Part shown: positions 15,143-24,139 of the stretch, piece by piece
How the letters are laid out: each line of letters opens with the position of its first letter
Numbering within the stretch: position 1 is the first letter of the stretch
Origin: an uncultured Pseudomonadota bacterium
GTDB lineage: Bacteria > Pseudomonadota > Alphaproteobacteria > Rs-D84
Length of the DNA: 36,662 nucleotides
NCBI GenBank assembly: GCA_947165555.1
Contig: CAMVAR010000001.1
Span: 1-36,662 of the forward strand
Reading direction: 5' to 3'
Translations under genes and position numbers: made by a program
The notes under the pieces: generated by a model
Database searches by the model: none
What the model saw: only the letters and a program-made list of their open reading frames with translations
What the model was told of the DNA's origin: nothing

Positions 15143-17556
15143 TAGATGGTTTTTTTGGATATTTTGCCGGCGGTGGTTTTTCAGAAACGATGACATTAAC
15201 TATTATGGCCATCGCGGTGATTTTTGTATTTATTATATTAATGATATATGTGCCAACAATTGTAAAACATGTTTTTCCAAAATTTGGTTATAAACATTAT
15301 TATCAATATATTCCATTTCAAACCGTATATACCGATGATTCGTTGGAATTATCAGATGGATGTTTGGTACGTGTGTATGCAATATCTGGGGTACAAACCA
15401 GTATGCAGACCGATGAACAAAAAGAAAAATTTTTAGATTTACGGGCGCAGTTATTTAATCAAATTCATGACCCGAACGTTATATTGCGTTTTTTTACAAC
15501 ACGCGATGCCGTTGGTGAAAATACAGATTATGAATTTGACCAACCGGTTTTACAAAAAATTTATGATAAATGGCATGCCCAGGGGTTACGTATATTTATC
15601 AATAATTATTATGTTGTGTTATCGGTGCGCGGGATAAATACACGTGATAAATTAAATCAATATAGTAATTATATAGAATCTATTTTGGCACCATATAATC
15701 CGCGTGTTTTGAAAAATAAATCACGTAATAATATGGCAAAGTTTTTTGGTCGTATTTTTTCACCAATTACAAAACCAAATCCCGTCGTGTGTGATGAAAA
15801 AATTACAGAGTTATCAACCGTTGATGATGTGGAATTTTTACGTAATGGTATTGTTCGTTATATAAGTGGTAATCGTGAATATTTTGCGGCGTTGATGTCT
15901 TTTCGGGCGGCACCTGATTTCTTGGACGAAGATTTTTATGATTCTGTTAATACAATTCAAACAGAAATGATTTGTATGAATGGTTTTAAAATCATGGATT
16001 CAACCGATGTTGATACGGTTATGCGACAAAGACGTAGTGTTGCATCAAAAGAAAATGATTCAACCGAAGAACAAATTTCGCATGCACAATCGGTCATGGA
16101 TGAAAATGTGTCTGGGAATCAGACGTTGGTGAATTATTATCCATTGTTTGTAATTTTTGGAAAATCAATCGAAGAATTAACAGAATATGTTGATGAATTT
16201 AAAAAAATTTCTGCATCGTTTGGCGTGTCACCAATACAGGAAAATTTTGCAACCAAGGTTTCGTGGTTTTCGATGGTGCCGGGATTTGATACATTTCCAC
16301 GAACATTTAAAATGCTATCGCGGGCCGCCGCAATTAGTATACCAATGTCCAGTGCACCACGCGGTATTTCGGATTCAGATTGGGGAAATGGACCGTTGGT
16401 TGTTTTTCCCACGGCCCAGGGTACCCCATATCAATTTCAATTTCATGTATCATCTGCGCCGGCCGCGGTTGGTCATACATTAACAATCGGTCCAACCGGT
16501 GGTGGTAAAACAACATTATTTTCATTCCTTATTGCACAATCGTTGCGACATAAAAAACTAAAAGCGTTTTTCTTTGACCGTAACAAAGGTGCAGAAATAT
16601 TTACACTGGCCGTTGGTGGAAAATATATCACAATGCAAGGTAAAGAAAAATCTGATACGACATTTTTAACACATCTTAATCCATTAAAAATGCCGGATAC
16701 GGTCGCAAATCGTGCATTTTTACGTCGATGGTTTGCAATGATTTCGGAACAAAATGATGCAATATCGTCCGATGAAATTGCGCGCGCGGTATCAGTTAAT
16801 TATGATTATTTATCAGATAAAGATAGAATGTTAAAAAATCTGTGGGAAAGTTGTTTTTCATCCGCAGGAAAAATGCGCCCCGCGTTGAAAAAGTGGGTGG
16901 ACCCGTTGCAATATGGTGATATATTTAATGAAGATAGTGATACACTGGATTTACAATCACGTTTAACTACATTTGATTTTACCGATATTTTACAAGATGC
17001 GGTTTTGGCACCGGCGGTTATTTCATATATATTGCATCGTATAAATAATACAACCGTTTCAGGTGGAAATCCATCGCTTATTATGATAGACGAAACCGCG
17101 CCGATGTTGGAAAATAAAATGTTCCGTGATAACTTTATCACCGGTTTACAAGAAGGACGTAAAAATCGTCAGGCATATATGGTCGCGTTCCAACGTGCAA
17201 ATGTACTGGATAAATTGGGTATTGGTGATGTTGTTCGTGGTCAGGCTCAAACGATTATGTTTTTCCGGAATCCCGCCGCGGATGCGTCTGATTATGAACA
17301 TTGGAATTTAAATCCATTGGAAATGGCATTTATCCAAGGCAAGGCGTATCCAAATCTGAAACGTGCGGTTTTGTTATCACGTCCTGTGAATAATGAATCG
17401 GTTATTTTAAATACAGAATTGGGTGGATTAGGAAATATGTTGCGTTTATTTGAATCTGGACGTTCATCGGTGTTATTGGCCGAAGAACTGTATCGACAAT
17501 ATGGTTCGGCATTTGTTAACGAATACCTTAGAAAACAAGGGGTTGGTGATTTATAA
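15139..17556 (+). CDS. virB4: Type IV secretion ATPase VirB4
   Basis: 805-aa cytoplasmic, membrane-associated ATPase that energises type IV secretion. One hydrophobic segment lies near the N terminus (about residues 15-38), then the CagE/TrbE/VirB4 N-terminal domain, then a RecA-like ATPase domain with Walker A IGPTGGGKTT (about 450-459) and Walker B SLIMIDE (about 645-651). A GxxNRQAYMVAFQ-type segment follows the Walker B region. GGAGG precedes the ATG. Length is close to Agrobacterium VirB4 (789). No virB6, virB8-11 or virD4 follows, so the rest of the apparatus must be elsewhere, as in Rickettsiales where T4SS genes are scattered. Confidence 0.95.
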   Translation: MIDGFFGYFAGGGFSETMTLTIMAIAVIFVFIILMIYVPTIVKHVFPKFGYKHYYQYIPFQTVYTDDSLELSDGCLVRVYAISGVQTSMQTDEQKEKFLDLRAQLFNQIHDPNVILRFFTTRDAVGENTDYEFDQPVLQKIYDKWHAQGLRIFINNYYVVLSVRGINTRDKLNQYSNYIESILAPYNPRVLKNKSRNNMAKFFGRIFSPITKPNPVVCDEKITELSTVDDVEFLRNGIVRYISGNREYFAALMSFRAAPDFLDEDFYDSVNTIQTEMICMNGFKIMDSTDVDTVMRQRRSVASKENDSTEEQISHAQSVMDENVSGNQTLVNYYPLFVIFGKSIEELTEYVDEFKKISASFGVSPIQENFATKVSWFSMVPGFDTFPRTFKMLSRAAAISIPMSSAPRGISDSDWGNGPLVVFPTAQGTPYQFQFHVSSAPAAVGHTLTIGPTGGGKTTLFSFLIAQSLRHKKLKAFFFDRNKGAEIFTLAVGGKYITMQGKEKSDTTFLTHLNPLKMPDTVANRAFLRRWFAMISEQNDAISSDEIARAVSVNYDYLSDKDRMLKNLWESCFSSAGKMRPALKKWVDPLQYGDIFNEDSDTLDLQSRLTTFDFTDILQDAVLAPAVISYILHRINNTTVSGGNPSLIMIDETAPMLENKMFRDNFITGLQEGRKNRQAYMVAFQRANVLDKLGIGDVVRGQAQTIMFFRNPAADASDYEHWNLNPLEMAFIQGKAYPNLKRAVLLSRPVNNESVILNTELGGLGNMLRLFESGRSSVLLAEELYRQYGSAFVNEYLRKQGVGDL

Positions 17557-18166
17557 ATTTTTTAAAATTTTTTATGTATTGGTCGGTTTTGTTGGCCCAA
17601 TGGTTGCCGCGGCGGATTCGTGTGTAAAATACAAAGAAAAAATTAAATCGTCGGTTGTTATCCCAAAATATAATGTATCGGTTGTGCAACCGATTGAGTT
17701 TATGAATAAATACCATGGTAATGTTGTTGCAACACTGGTCCAGGATTTTGATTTAACTGTTGATGTTGTTGCAACAAATGGTGGATATTGTGTAATTTTG
17801 AAAAATGTTAATGCAACATTTGGATATGATGATTTTGCCGTTAAAATTGATAGGCTGTATCATAAAAATTCATGTGCATATAATGCAATACTGGGACATG
17901 AATACAGGCATATAGATGTGTATTTATCGGTAATTAAAGATTTGGATATGGATATAAAAAATTCTGTGATAAATTCGGCAAATTCGGTTATGCCAATATT
18001 TGTTCAATCACGTGAAGATATTGAATCTGGGATTAGTGAAATGAATATGAAAATACAGTCGCATCCAGAGATTATTTTATTAAAGCAAAAAATAAATGCC
18101 GCCGTTGAAATACGAAACAAGCGTATCGACCAAAATGAAGATAATACAGATTTAAACAAGTGTTAA
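17546..18166 (+). CDS. Secreted HExxH protein, possible DUF922-type metallopeptidase
   Basis: 206-aa exported protein starting at GTG 17546, which overlaps the virB4 end by 11 nt and has AAGG five bases upstream. A longer in-frame reading to 17450 lies inside virB4. The first ~23 residues form a signal peptide (KFFKIFYVLVGFVGPMVAAA, cleavage before DSC). The mature part carries HEYRH (H118, E119, H122), a zincin-type HExxH motif, in the context LGHEYRHIDVYLSVI, which resembles the DUF922 'secreted Zn-dependent protease' family as I remember it. The placement suggests a periplasmic function tied to the type IV secretion system, such as wall or protein trimming. The family assignment is tentative. 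Confidence 0.7.
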   Translation: MIYKFFKIFYVLVGFVGPMVAAADSCVKYKEKIKSSVVIPKYNVSVVQPIEFMNKYHGNVVATLVQDFDLTVDVVATNGGYCVILKNVNATFGYDDFAVKIDRLYHKNSCAYNAILGHEYRHIDVYLSVIKDLDMDIKNSVINSANSVMPIFVQSREDIESGISEMNMKIQSHPEIILLKQKINAAVEIRNKRIDQNEDNTDLNKC

Positions 18167-18848
18167 CCAAAATATATCCAAACAATAATTGGTGCCAATA
18201 CCGCCGTCAACAGGCCTGATATAACAATGGCAAGGCTACTGAATGCACCTTCGATATGTCCCATTTCCATTGCCTTGACTGTGCCGGCGGCGTGGGATGC
18301 GTTACCAATTGAAATTCCGCGTGAAATTGGATTTTTTAATTTCATCCATTTGCATATTTTATCACTAACCGATGCACCCAAAATACCGCGGATACAGTTA
18401 GTGATACCATACCACCCAATTTTTCGGTTATTCCAATTGCCAATGCCGTGGTAACCGATATTGCCGCCAATGAACGTGCGATTATATCGGATAAACCGAA
18501 TAATATTACAACCACACAAACCGATACAACCGATGCAATAACACCAATAAATATAGAAAATAAAATTGGCCAAAAATGTTTCTTTAATAATGGTAATTGA
18601 CGGTACATCGGTACCGCAAAACACACGGTTACCGGTACCAGAAAATATGTTAAATATTTTGCACTGTTATTGTATGTTGAATATGGTATATTCATTAATA
18701 GTAGCACAATAATAACAATAATAGTTGTCAGAAATAGCGGTGTTGTTAACGGGGATTTAAAACGTTTATTGATAAGTGTTGCAATTATGAACACAGTAAT
18801 TGTTAACGCCGCACCAAAATATGTTGAATTTGTAATAAAATCTATCAT
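18163..18848 (-). pseudogene. lrgB: LrgB/CidB family protein, frameshifted
   Basis: Two overlapping minus-strand frames together make one LrgB-like membrane protein of about 228 aa (the family is ~230). The first frame covers the N-terminal ~155 residues, up to GGMVSLTVSAVF. The second supplies LGASVSDKICKWMKLKNP and then the conserved GNASHAAGTVKAMEMGHIEGAFSSLAIVISGLLTAVLAPI. The shift is a single-base loss in a T-run (A-run at 18380-18383 on the plus strand); one extra T restores VSAVFLGASVSDK. It may be a true inactivation, a slippery phase-variable tract or a sequence error. Partner of lrgA just upstream; the pair is thought to move metabolites or control murein hydrolases. It ends convergently, overlapping the HExxH gene by 4 nt. 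Confidence 0.85.
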
Positions 18849-19201
18849 TTTTTGTCCCGTCGTCGTTCAAGAAAGTAATCAGCGGTTTTTCCGGTTATAA
18901 TCATTGTAACAACATAGGCAGTTACCAATAGTAATACCAGATAATACCAAATTCCGGATATGTCAGACCATATATCAATAACCGCGACCGCGGGCGCAAC
19001 AAAAAATAATGCCATTATTCCATGAAACCAATCGGCAATGTCGGCCACCCATTCAAGTTTTACAATATGTGTGCATAGCGCAATAAATAGTAATAAAAGA
19101 CCATAAATACTGCCCGCGATAGGCAGGGGAATAAAGTGTTCGCATACTTCGCCAAGAAAGACGAATATTAAAATAATCATAAATTGAAACAGGTATTTCA
19201 T
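18845..19201 (-). CDS. lrgA: LrgA/CidA family membrane protein
   Basis: 118-aa protein with four membrane segments, typical of LrgA/CidA (YohJ), a holin-like protein working with LrgB. Characteristic parts are FLGEVCEHFIPLPIAGSIYGLLLLF, then the WVADIADWFHGIMALFFVAPAVAVID block. I chose the ATG at 19201 (MKYLFQFM) because AGAGAT lies just before it and a TATAAT (19223-19228, minus strand) would start transcription about 15 nt upstream. The longer reading to 19231 would place the start upstream of that -10 box. It overlaps lrgB by 4 nt. Confidence 0.9.
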   Translation of the reverse strand: MKYLFQFMIILIFVFLGEVCEHFIPLPIAGSIYGLLLLFIALCTHIVKLEWVADIADWFHGIMALFFVAPAVAVIDIWSDISGIWYYLVLLLVTAYVVTMIITGKTADYFLERRRDKK

Positions 19202-19270
19202 GGTATCTCTTGTGCCAAAATGATTATACAATAACTTTGAAATTTTTTTAACAAAAATATATTAAAAAAT

Positions 19271-19297
19271 AAAAAAACGGTGTGCGTAAACACACCG
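19271..19297 (-). terminator. Terminator of the YgiW-like gene
   Basis: Seven-base-pair stem CGGTGTG/CACACCG with a 6-nt loop, followed on the minus strand by seven T. It lies about 20 bp past the stop of the OB-fold gene and separates it from lrgA. Confidence 0.85.
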
Positions 19298-19317
19298 AAA
19301 ATTTTTACATATAAAAA

Positions 19318-19668
19318 TTACTTTATTCGTACAGAATCAACGTCGATTTTGGTTTTTTTGAATAATCCCTTATCAACTTCGCCAGATATTTCAACGGTTG
19401 TATCGGGACTAACATTAACACCATTCCAATCGTCGTTATCAATTTCAACGGTTATTTGTCCGGTTGAATCAGAAAAAGTATATTTTTCATCGCCAAGGCT
19501 GTTGATAATTTTACCAACCAAAACAACATGTGTATCGTCACGCATAGTGCGGGCATCACGGACCGTTGTTATTCGTTCATCGTTACCAAATCCATTTGAA
19601 AAAAATGCCGCGTTTGCCGATAAACTAATCCCAAAAATCGTAAGTGTTGTAAAAAGTATTTTTTTCAT
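19318..19668 (-). CDS. Periplasmic OB-fold stress protein (YgiW/YdeI, BOF family)
   Basis: 116-aa exported protein. A signal peptide (MKKILFTTLTIFGISLSANA, cleavage before AFF) precedes a bacterial OB-fold (BOF) domain with the family pattern: a VRDARTMRDDTHVVLVGKI strand, then YTFSDSTGQITVEID and VEISGEVDKG, ending in IDVDSVRIK. E. coli YgiW and YdeI are periplasmic stress-tolerance proteins of this family. AAGGAA precedes the ATG, a TATAAT lies upstream, and a strong terminator follows, so it is monocistronic. Length is normal. Confidence 0.9.
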   Translation of the reverse strand: MKKILFTTLTIFGISLSANAAFFSNGFGNDERITTVRDARTMRDDTHVVLVGKIINSLGDEKYTFSDSTGQITVEIDNDDWNGVNVSPDTTVEISGEVDKGLFKKTKIDVDSVRIK

Positions 19669-19760
19669 TTTAGTTCCTTTTTTTTATTGTGTACGTGTAT
19701 TATATATTAAAAATATATAAAATCTATAAGATTTTAATAACATAAATTTATGTATTATAA

Positions 19761-19907
19761 TTAATGTGTTGTACCAAATGGTAATTTTTTGCATAAATTA
19801 TCGCGTGTAATATTACCCCAACATAAAACATCGTTTTTGTATCCAACAGGCATCGTGCCAGCAAACATCACAGAAAAAAATTTTTCTAAATCTTGTTTAC
19901 AACTCAT
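19761..19907 (-). CDS. Possible 48-aa Cys-containing peptide
   Basis: Short open frame beginning MSCKQDLEKFFSVMFAGTMP and ending KLPFGTTH, with three cysteines and no signal peptide. A promoter-like pair (TTGAAG, TATAAT) lies just upstream on the same strand and would start transcription about 18 nt before the ATG. There is no clear ribosome site. I recognise no family. It occupies most of the gap between the YgiW-like gene and the secreted-protein cassette. It could be a real small protein or the remnant of a larger gene. Confidence 0.4.
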   Translation of the reverse strand: MSCKQDLEKFFSVMFAGTMPVGYKNDVLCWGNITRDNLCKKLPFGTTH

Positions 19908-19931
19908 AAAAACGTGCTTTTTTTCAAGAAT

Positions 19932-19962
19932 ATTATAGCAATAGATTAAAAAAAAACTTCAA
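19932..19962 (-). promoter_or_regulatory. Promoter for the 48-aa ORF
   Basis: On the minus strand TTGAAG (19957-19962), 19-bp spacer and a perfect TATAAT (19932-19937). The spacer is longer than ideal. The -35 box lies at the edge of the direct repeat copy at 19958-20016. Confidence 0.4.
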
Positions 19963-20016
19963 AAGTAGCCAGAAAATAGCCATTTTTTAATTTTAACTTT
20001 TGAACTTTTTGTGATA
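19958..20016 (+). repeat. Imperfect ~60-bp direct repeat, copy A
   Basis: Similar to copy B at 25806-25865 in the same orientation. Shared blocks include CAAAAGT, AGAAAA, GCCA, TTTTTTAATTTTAACTTT, GAACTTTTTG and GATAC, with a few substitutions and 1-2-nt gaps. The downstream part also serves as the promoter region of the gene at 20028. Confidence 0.7.
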
Positions 20017-20020
20017 CAAT
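19992..20020 (+). promoter_or_regulatory. Promoter of the secreted-protein cassette
   Basis: TTTAAC (19992-19997), 17-bp spacer, TACAAT (20015-20020). Transcription would start at about 20027, directly at the ATG of the 318-aa gene (20028), so translation may be leaderless. A second in-frame ATG is at 20034. Confidence 0.45.
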
Positions 20021-20027
20021 TCCATGT

Positions 20028-20984
20028 ATGAGAATGTTGCAAAAGTGGGGATTTTTTTTACTGGCGATTATTGTGCCGGCACTGACGCATGCCGACGAAG
20101 CGGATTTGGTTGCTGCACTGCAAAACACATATTCCGCATGCGTTGGGATAGATGAAGCTCTTGCAGATTTAAAAAAGATGGCAGGTATAAATACCGCGAT
20201 AACAGGTGTTGGAACTGGACTTGGTGCCGGTGCAACGATTGTTGGTATTGTAAAGGAACAAAAAGACCAATTGGCCGACAAACTTAAACTTGAAAAATTG
20301 CGCACAATCGAAGAACGTCGTATGCAAACTGAAACACCACCGACATCAAACGAAGAACTTGATGCAGCAAAGCGCGAATTTGACAATTTGTGGGGCAAAA
20401 CCACCAACGATAAAAATACAGATTCAGAAATTGAAAAATTAGACAAACAATCAAAAAGTTTGGGTAATTGGCGAACAGGTTTACTTGCCGGGAACACTGT
20501 CACTAATGTTGCCGGTGCAATTATTGCAGGCAAAAACAAAACCGATGGCGACCTGCAAAGCCAAATTGATAACTGCAAGTCCGCAATCGGTGAACTGCGC
20601 CGGGCACGCGCCCGGGCACGCATCGACGGCACCGACACGGGTGAGGCAAACGCTATTATTTCGGCATGTGAAGGTTTTGAAACCGTTGATATATCAAAAA
20701 TAAATACCCGAGCAAAGGGCGCAATGGTTTCCGGCATTGTTGGTGCAACAACGGGACTTACCGGAACAATAACCAGTGGTATTGCAAACAGCGATTCTGT
20801 TCGCAATCAGGGCGAAGGTGGCACACGCACCGATAAAGAAAAAAATCTTAATACCGCATCAAATATTTTGGCGGGCGCATCAACGGTTGCATCGGGTGTT
20901 GCAACGGTATTTAACGCAACACAAATATCGGCAATTAAAAAAGTCGCAAATGTTGCCGCAAAATGTACGGAGGCATTAAAATGA
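20028..20984 (+). CDS. Secreted protein with repeated Gly/Ala-rich hydrophobic segments
   Basis: 318-aa protein of no family I can name. A signal peptide (about residues 1-22, WGFFLLAIIVPALTHA before DEADL) is followed by a mostly helical mature part. That part alternates charged coiled stretches with at least four Gly/Ala/Thr-rich hydrophobic segments: near 53-75 (GINTAITGVGTGLGAGATIV), 145-170 (GNWRTGLLAGNTVTNVAGAI), 230-252 (GAMVSGIVGATTGLTGTITS) and 275-300 (NTASNILAGASTVASGVATVF). They look like glycine-zipper hairpins. There are four spaced cysteines in the mature part. It overlaps the next gene by 4 nt (ATGA) with GGAGG upstream, so the two are coupled. It may be an envelope or pore-like partner of the large protein that follows; this is inference. 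Confidence 0.8.
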   Translation: MRMLQKWGFFLLAIIVPALTHADEADLVAALQNTYSACVGIDEALADLKKMAGINTAITGVGTGLGAGATIVGIVKEQKDQLADKLKLEKLRTIEERRMQTETPPTSNEELDAAKREFDNLWGKTTNDKNTDSEIEKLDKQSKSLGNWRTGLLAGNTVTNVAGAIIAGKNKTDGDLQSQIDNCKSAIGELRRARARARIDGTDTGEANAIISACEGFETVDISKINTRAKGAMVSGIVGATTGLTGTITSGIANSDSVRNQGEGGTRTDKEKNLNTASNILAGASTVASGVATVFNATQISAIKKVANVAAKCTEALK

Positions 20985-23900
20985 AAAGATTTTTAATCGC
21001 ACTCTTTGCAGTATTTGCCTCTGGTAAAACTTTTGCCGAACCAAATGGTGGTTTTATCCCACAAATTCCACCGATTTATGCGCACCCAGATGTTGTCGAA
21101 TATGCCATTAAAAAATATGTTGTTGCACCATATGACCCAAACAAAGTAACCGCGGCATACGAGCAATATATGAATCAAAATGACGGAACAATCACATTAG
21201 AAAATCTGCAACAAAAGGTTTGTCCCGCCGGTGGTATGGATTATGCACGGTGTAAAGAATTTACAAATGTATTGATGATACCATATTACGACGTATGCGA
21301 TAGTGGCAAGGGAAAATCAGGCGGCAACGAACATTGTGAAAAGAACTTTTTTTATTATTCGGCACCCAAAAATCTGAGTTTTGGAAATGGAACCTATGTC
21401 AGAACCAAAGAAGCAATTGGTCTTGCCCAAGAATACGCATTGGTTAAAGATAAACAAAAGGTTGTTTGTGTATCCACCAAAGGAAATTCCAAAAAGACAG
21501 ATACAATTTGGTGCACCGGTATTGATAAAAAACATTTTTATGAATTCAAATTTAACAATATCAAAGAAACCAAGGATGACCACATAAAACAATCATTACT
21601 TGGTGCGATATGTAAATTACACAATACGCAATACAGTGCCGGCGGTATCGGTGCCGCGACACTTGGAAGCGCCCCGGGTTATTCTTGGCCGGATTCATGT
21701 GAAACCGCGGATAAGTTCATATGTACAAATATAAATAAATCACTTGGACGTTTTTCATACAAAGCAACGATTGGAACAAGTGATGTTCCACCAACTGGTA
21801 AATATTCAACCTGTGTAATTGAAAAGGTTGTGAGTGATATATCGAACTTGCGCAGCGCATATGGTATTGACCCATCAGTTTTCAAAAATATTCAAGCGTT
21901 GGCGGGTGAAGATATAGACAAGAAAATCAAACAATATGTTAAACAGGAATTACAAAAACAAAAAATAACATTTGATGAAAAATCATTTCATTGTGCCGAT
22001 TCAACCAATGTTTTGAACGGTGGTGATGTTTTAACGTGCTATGTAAATAATAAACCGGTTGATTTCTTGTTCAAAGATTTATCTGAATGGAGCGGCGTGA
22101 ACAAACGCGGTGGTACCCAGGCAATGGATTGTATTGTATCGGGCGGAACATATACCGGCAAACGTTGTACAAATTTGAATCAAAAACAGTGCGAAATGTT
22201 GCGGAACGCAAATCTAAAAAGTTGTCCAAGTTGTAATATGGTTCGTTGGGATGCAAAAAATAAAGTTTGCACTTTACCAAGCAGTGCCGCCGCAACCAAT
22301 TTGCAGAAAGATATGAAAGTTGTTGCAATCGTTGGTGGTGCGGTTGCGGGTGCTGCAATCACTATCGCCACTGCTGGCACCGCCGGATTGACTGCCGGTG
22401 GTTATATTATACTTGGTGTTGAAACAACTGGTGCCGGACTTGAATTATGGTCCCAATCAAAAATTGATGGTATTGCAGATGAATTTTTCTTAGAAGCAAA
22501 TAACTGTAATAATGTAAATTGTGCAGCACAATTGATCGAACAATATTTAACCGACCTTGCTGCGATTGACCGCGACCTAACCGCCGACGAAGCGGATGCT
22601 GTTGATAAAGAAATGGCAAGATTGTTTGAATTGATACCAACTGATTCAAATTGGTGGATTAATAATTTAAGGACCGATGATGGTGAATCATTCCTTGAAA
22701 AAGCCGACAATGGTCATTGGACCGCAGCACAAGTATGGCGCGCGATTGGTATAGGCATGCAATTCGTAGGTATCGTATCATCGGTCACTGGTTGGATTAT
22801 AAAGAAAACGCTATTTTTAGAGAAAACTTTAGATAGAACATCCAGAATATTATTAAATAATGCAAGAATCGCAGAGAAAAATATTGTAAAATATGAAAAC
22901 TTATCCGATATAGATAAAGAATTTTATAAACTATGGAAAACATATGCACCAAAGAACCAAACGTTTGAACAATTTAAAGCAATGTCCAATGGCAATTTAG
23001 ATGAGATGAGACAAATGACGAAAGGGTGGCGCGCTCGAAATGAAAGAGATTTTGCTGCGGAAATTGAAATAGCCGATATTAGGGGGAAAATTGGCCAATT
23101 TTATTACAAAAGATGGCTTGAAGGTAAATATAGCCCCACAGATGCAAATACAATAAATGATTTTAAGCGGTTGCGTTATTTGGAAGAGAATCGAGTTGTG
23201 AATTATGCAACTTATGACCAAGAATTTAGTAAAATATCTAAACCGTATGAGCAGGAAATGGAAGATTTGAGCGCTTGGTTTGATCGAGAATTTGATAGAA
23301 TATACGATAATCATGTACAAAATAATTTGCCAGGGAAGTATTCAGAAACAGATGAATATAAGAATTTTATACAACAGTATCGGGAAAAGAGAAAAGATAT
23401 TTCTGGGAGATATCAATATCAAATTGCCGAACAGTTTCCTTTGGAAAATCTTGGAAATGTTGTAAACGAACGAGCAACCGATTTCACGGAAGTAATCAAA
23501 AATAATCCTAACATAGAATCAAACCTAAATGATTTTACTTGGGGGCTTAAAGATGATAATGAACGCCTTGATATCGCACAACAAATTTTGGATGAATATG
23601 CTAGAAAAACTAATACCCCCATTATAAAAGTCGAATTTGGGGATAATATGGTATTTGAAGGAGTATGGAATGGCGAGAAAATACAAATAAACCCAAATTC
23701 AGATTTTTTCAAAAGCCCCAAAGGGATGCTTAATATTCTTGCGCATGAACATGGGCATGCAATAGATGAGTTGGTACCAAATGAAGGGGCTCTTGGTGAA
23801 CAATTTTCGCATTATGCGGAAAAATTATATTCAAATGCTAAAGATGCAGGATATCGTGTTGCATTAACAGAACAAAGTTCATACAAGATAGGTCCAAATG

Positions 23901-24139
23901 TTTCACACAAAGCTACCGGAACTACCAATACTTACTATGGAAAAGAATATGGTCTAGAAAACGCAAAAAATGCAGAATGGGCTTTGCAACAGAACAATCA
24001 ATATAAAAAAGAAACCTTTGACGAAATAGTTGAAGCATACGCAGCAGAGGGCGCATTAGGGGTTACAGGTCTTGGGGTAACGGCAGGTACAACTAAATCT
24101 ATAATTGAAAAAAAGAACAAAAAAAAGGATAAAAAATGA
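20981..24139 (+). CDS. Large secreted bipartite protein with C-terminal zincin domain (toxin-like)
   Basis: 1052-aa exported protein; MKRFLIALFAVFASGKTFA is a signal peptide, and GGAGG precedes the chosen ATG (an in-frame ATG at 20963 is less likely). Residues about 20-520 are Cys-rich (about 20 Cys, several in CxxC or spaced pairs). A Gly/Ala hydrophobic hairpin lies at about 447-485 and a membrane-like segment at about 589-608. The remaining ~440 residues have no Cys, are charged and helical, and carry HEHGHAIDE (H922, E923, H926) plus a later EIVEAYAAE (E1015/E1018) that could give the third zinc ligand, as in gluzincins. By my count AGA/AGG encode 11 of 21 Arg in the C-terminal part against 4 of 13 before it. 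The layout resembles a polymorphic toxin: constant N-terminal module, exchangeable enzymatic tip, coupled small gene downstream. Its function is unproven. Confidence 0.8.
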   Translation: MKRFLIALFAVFASGKTFAEPNGGFIPQIPPIYAHPDVVEYAIKKYVVAPYDPNKVTAAYEQYMNQNDGTITLENLQQKVCPAGGMDYARCKEFTNVLMIPYYDVCDSGKGKSGGNEHCEKNFFYYSAPKNLSFGNGTYVRTKEAIGLAQEYALVKDKQKVVCVSTKGNSKKTDTIWCTGIDKKHFYEFKFNNIKETKDDHIKQSLLGAICKLHNTQYSAGGIGAATLGSAPGYSWPDSCETADKFICTNINKSLGRFSYKATIGTSDVPPTGKYSTCVIEKVVSDISNLRSAYGIDPSVFKNIQALAGEDIDKKIKQYVKQELQKQKITFDEKSFHCADSTNVLNGGDVLTCYVNNKPVDFLFKDLSEWSGVNKRGGTQAMDCIVSGGTYTGKRCTNLNQKQCEMLRNANLKSCPSCNMVRWDAKNKVCTLPSSAAATNLQKDMKVVAIVGGAVAGAAITIATAGTAGLTAGGYIILGVETTGAGLELWSQSKIDGIADEFFLEANNCNNVNCAAQLIEQYLTDLAAIDRDLTADEADAVDKEMARLFELIPTDSNWWINNLRTDDGESFLEKADNGHWTAAQVWRAIGIGMQFVGIVSSVTGWIIKKTLFLEKTLDRTSRILLNNARIAEKNIVKYENLSDIDKEFYKLWKTYAPKNQTFEQFKAMSNGNLDEMRQMTKGWRARNERDFAAEIEIADIRGKIGQFYYKRWLEGKYSPTDANTINDFKRLRYLEENRVVNYATYDQEFSKISKPYEQEMEDLSAWFDREFDRIYDNHVQNNLPGKYSETDEYKNFIQQYREKRKDISGRYQYQIAEQFPLENLGNVVNERATDFTEVIKNNPNIESNLNDFTWGLKDDNERLDIAQQILDEYARKTNTPIIKVEFGDNMVFEGVWNGEKIQINPNSDFFKSPKGMLNILAHEHGHAIDELVPNEGALGEQFSHYAEKLYSNAKDAGYRVALTEQSSYKIGPNVSHKATGTTNTYYGKEYGLENAKNAEWALQQNNQYKKETFDEIVEAYAAEGALGVTGLGVTAGTTKSIIEKKNKKKDKK

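Noticed and set aside
17450..17545. Longer start of the HExxH secreted protein inside virB4
   Set aside because: It would bury the signal peptide; GTG 17546 has a ribosome site and gives a normal signal sequence.
18163..18624. Separate 153-aa minus-strand gene
   Set aside because: Its C-terminal half is clearly the missing end of LrgB and its N-terminal half is out-of-frame lrgB sequence; it is better described as one frameshifted gene.
19946..20806. 286-codon minus-strand frame opposite the 318-aa secreted protein
   Set aside because: It is a long shadow frame rich in Ser, Val and Pro without start signals; the plus-strand frame has a signal peptide, promoter and coupling to the next gene.
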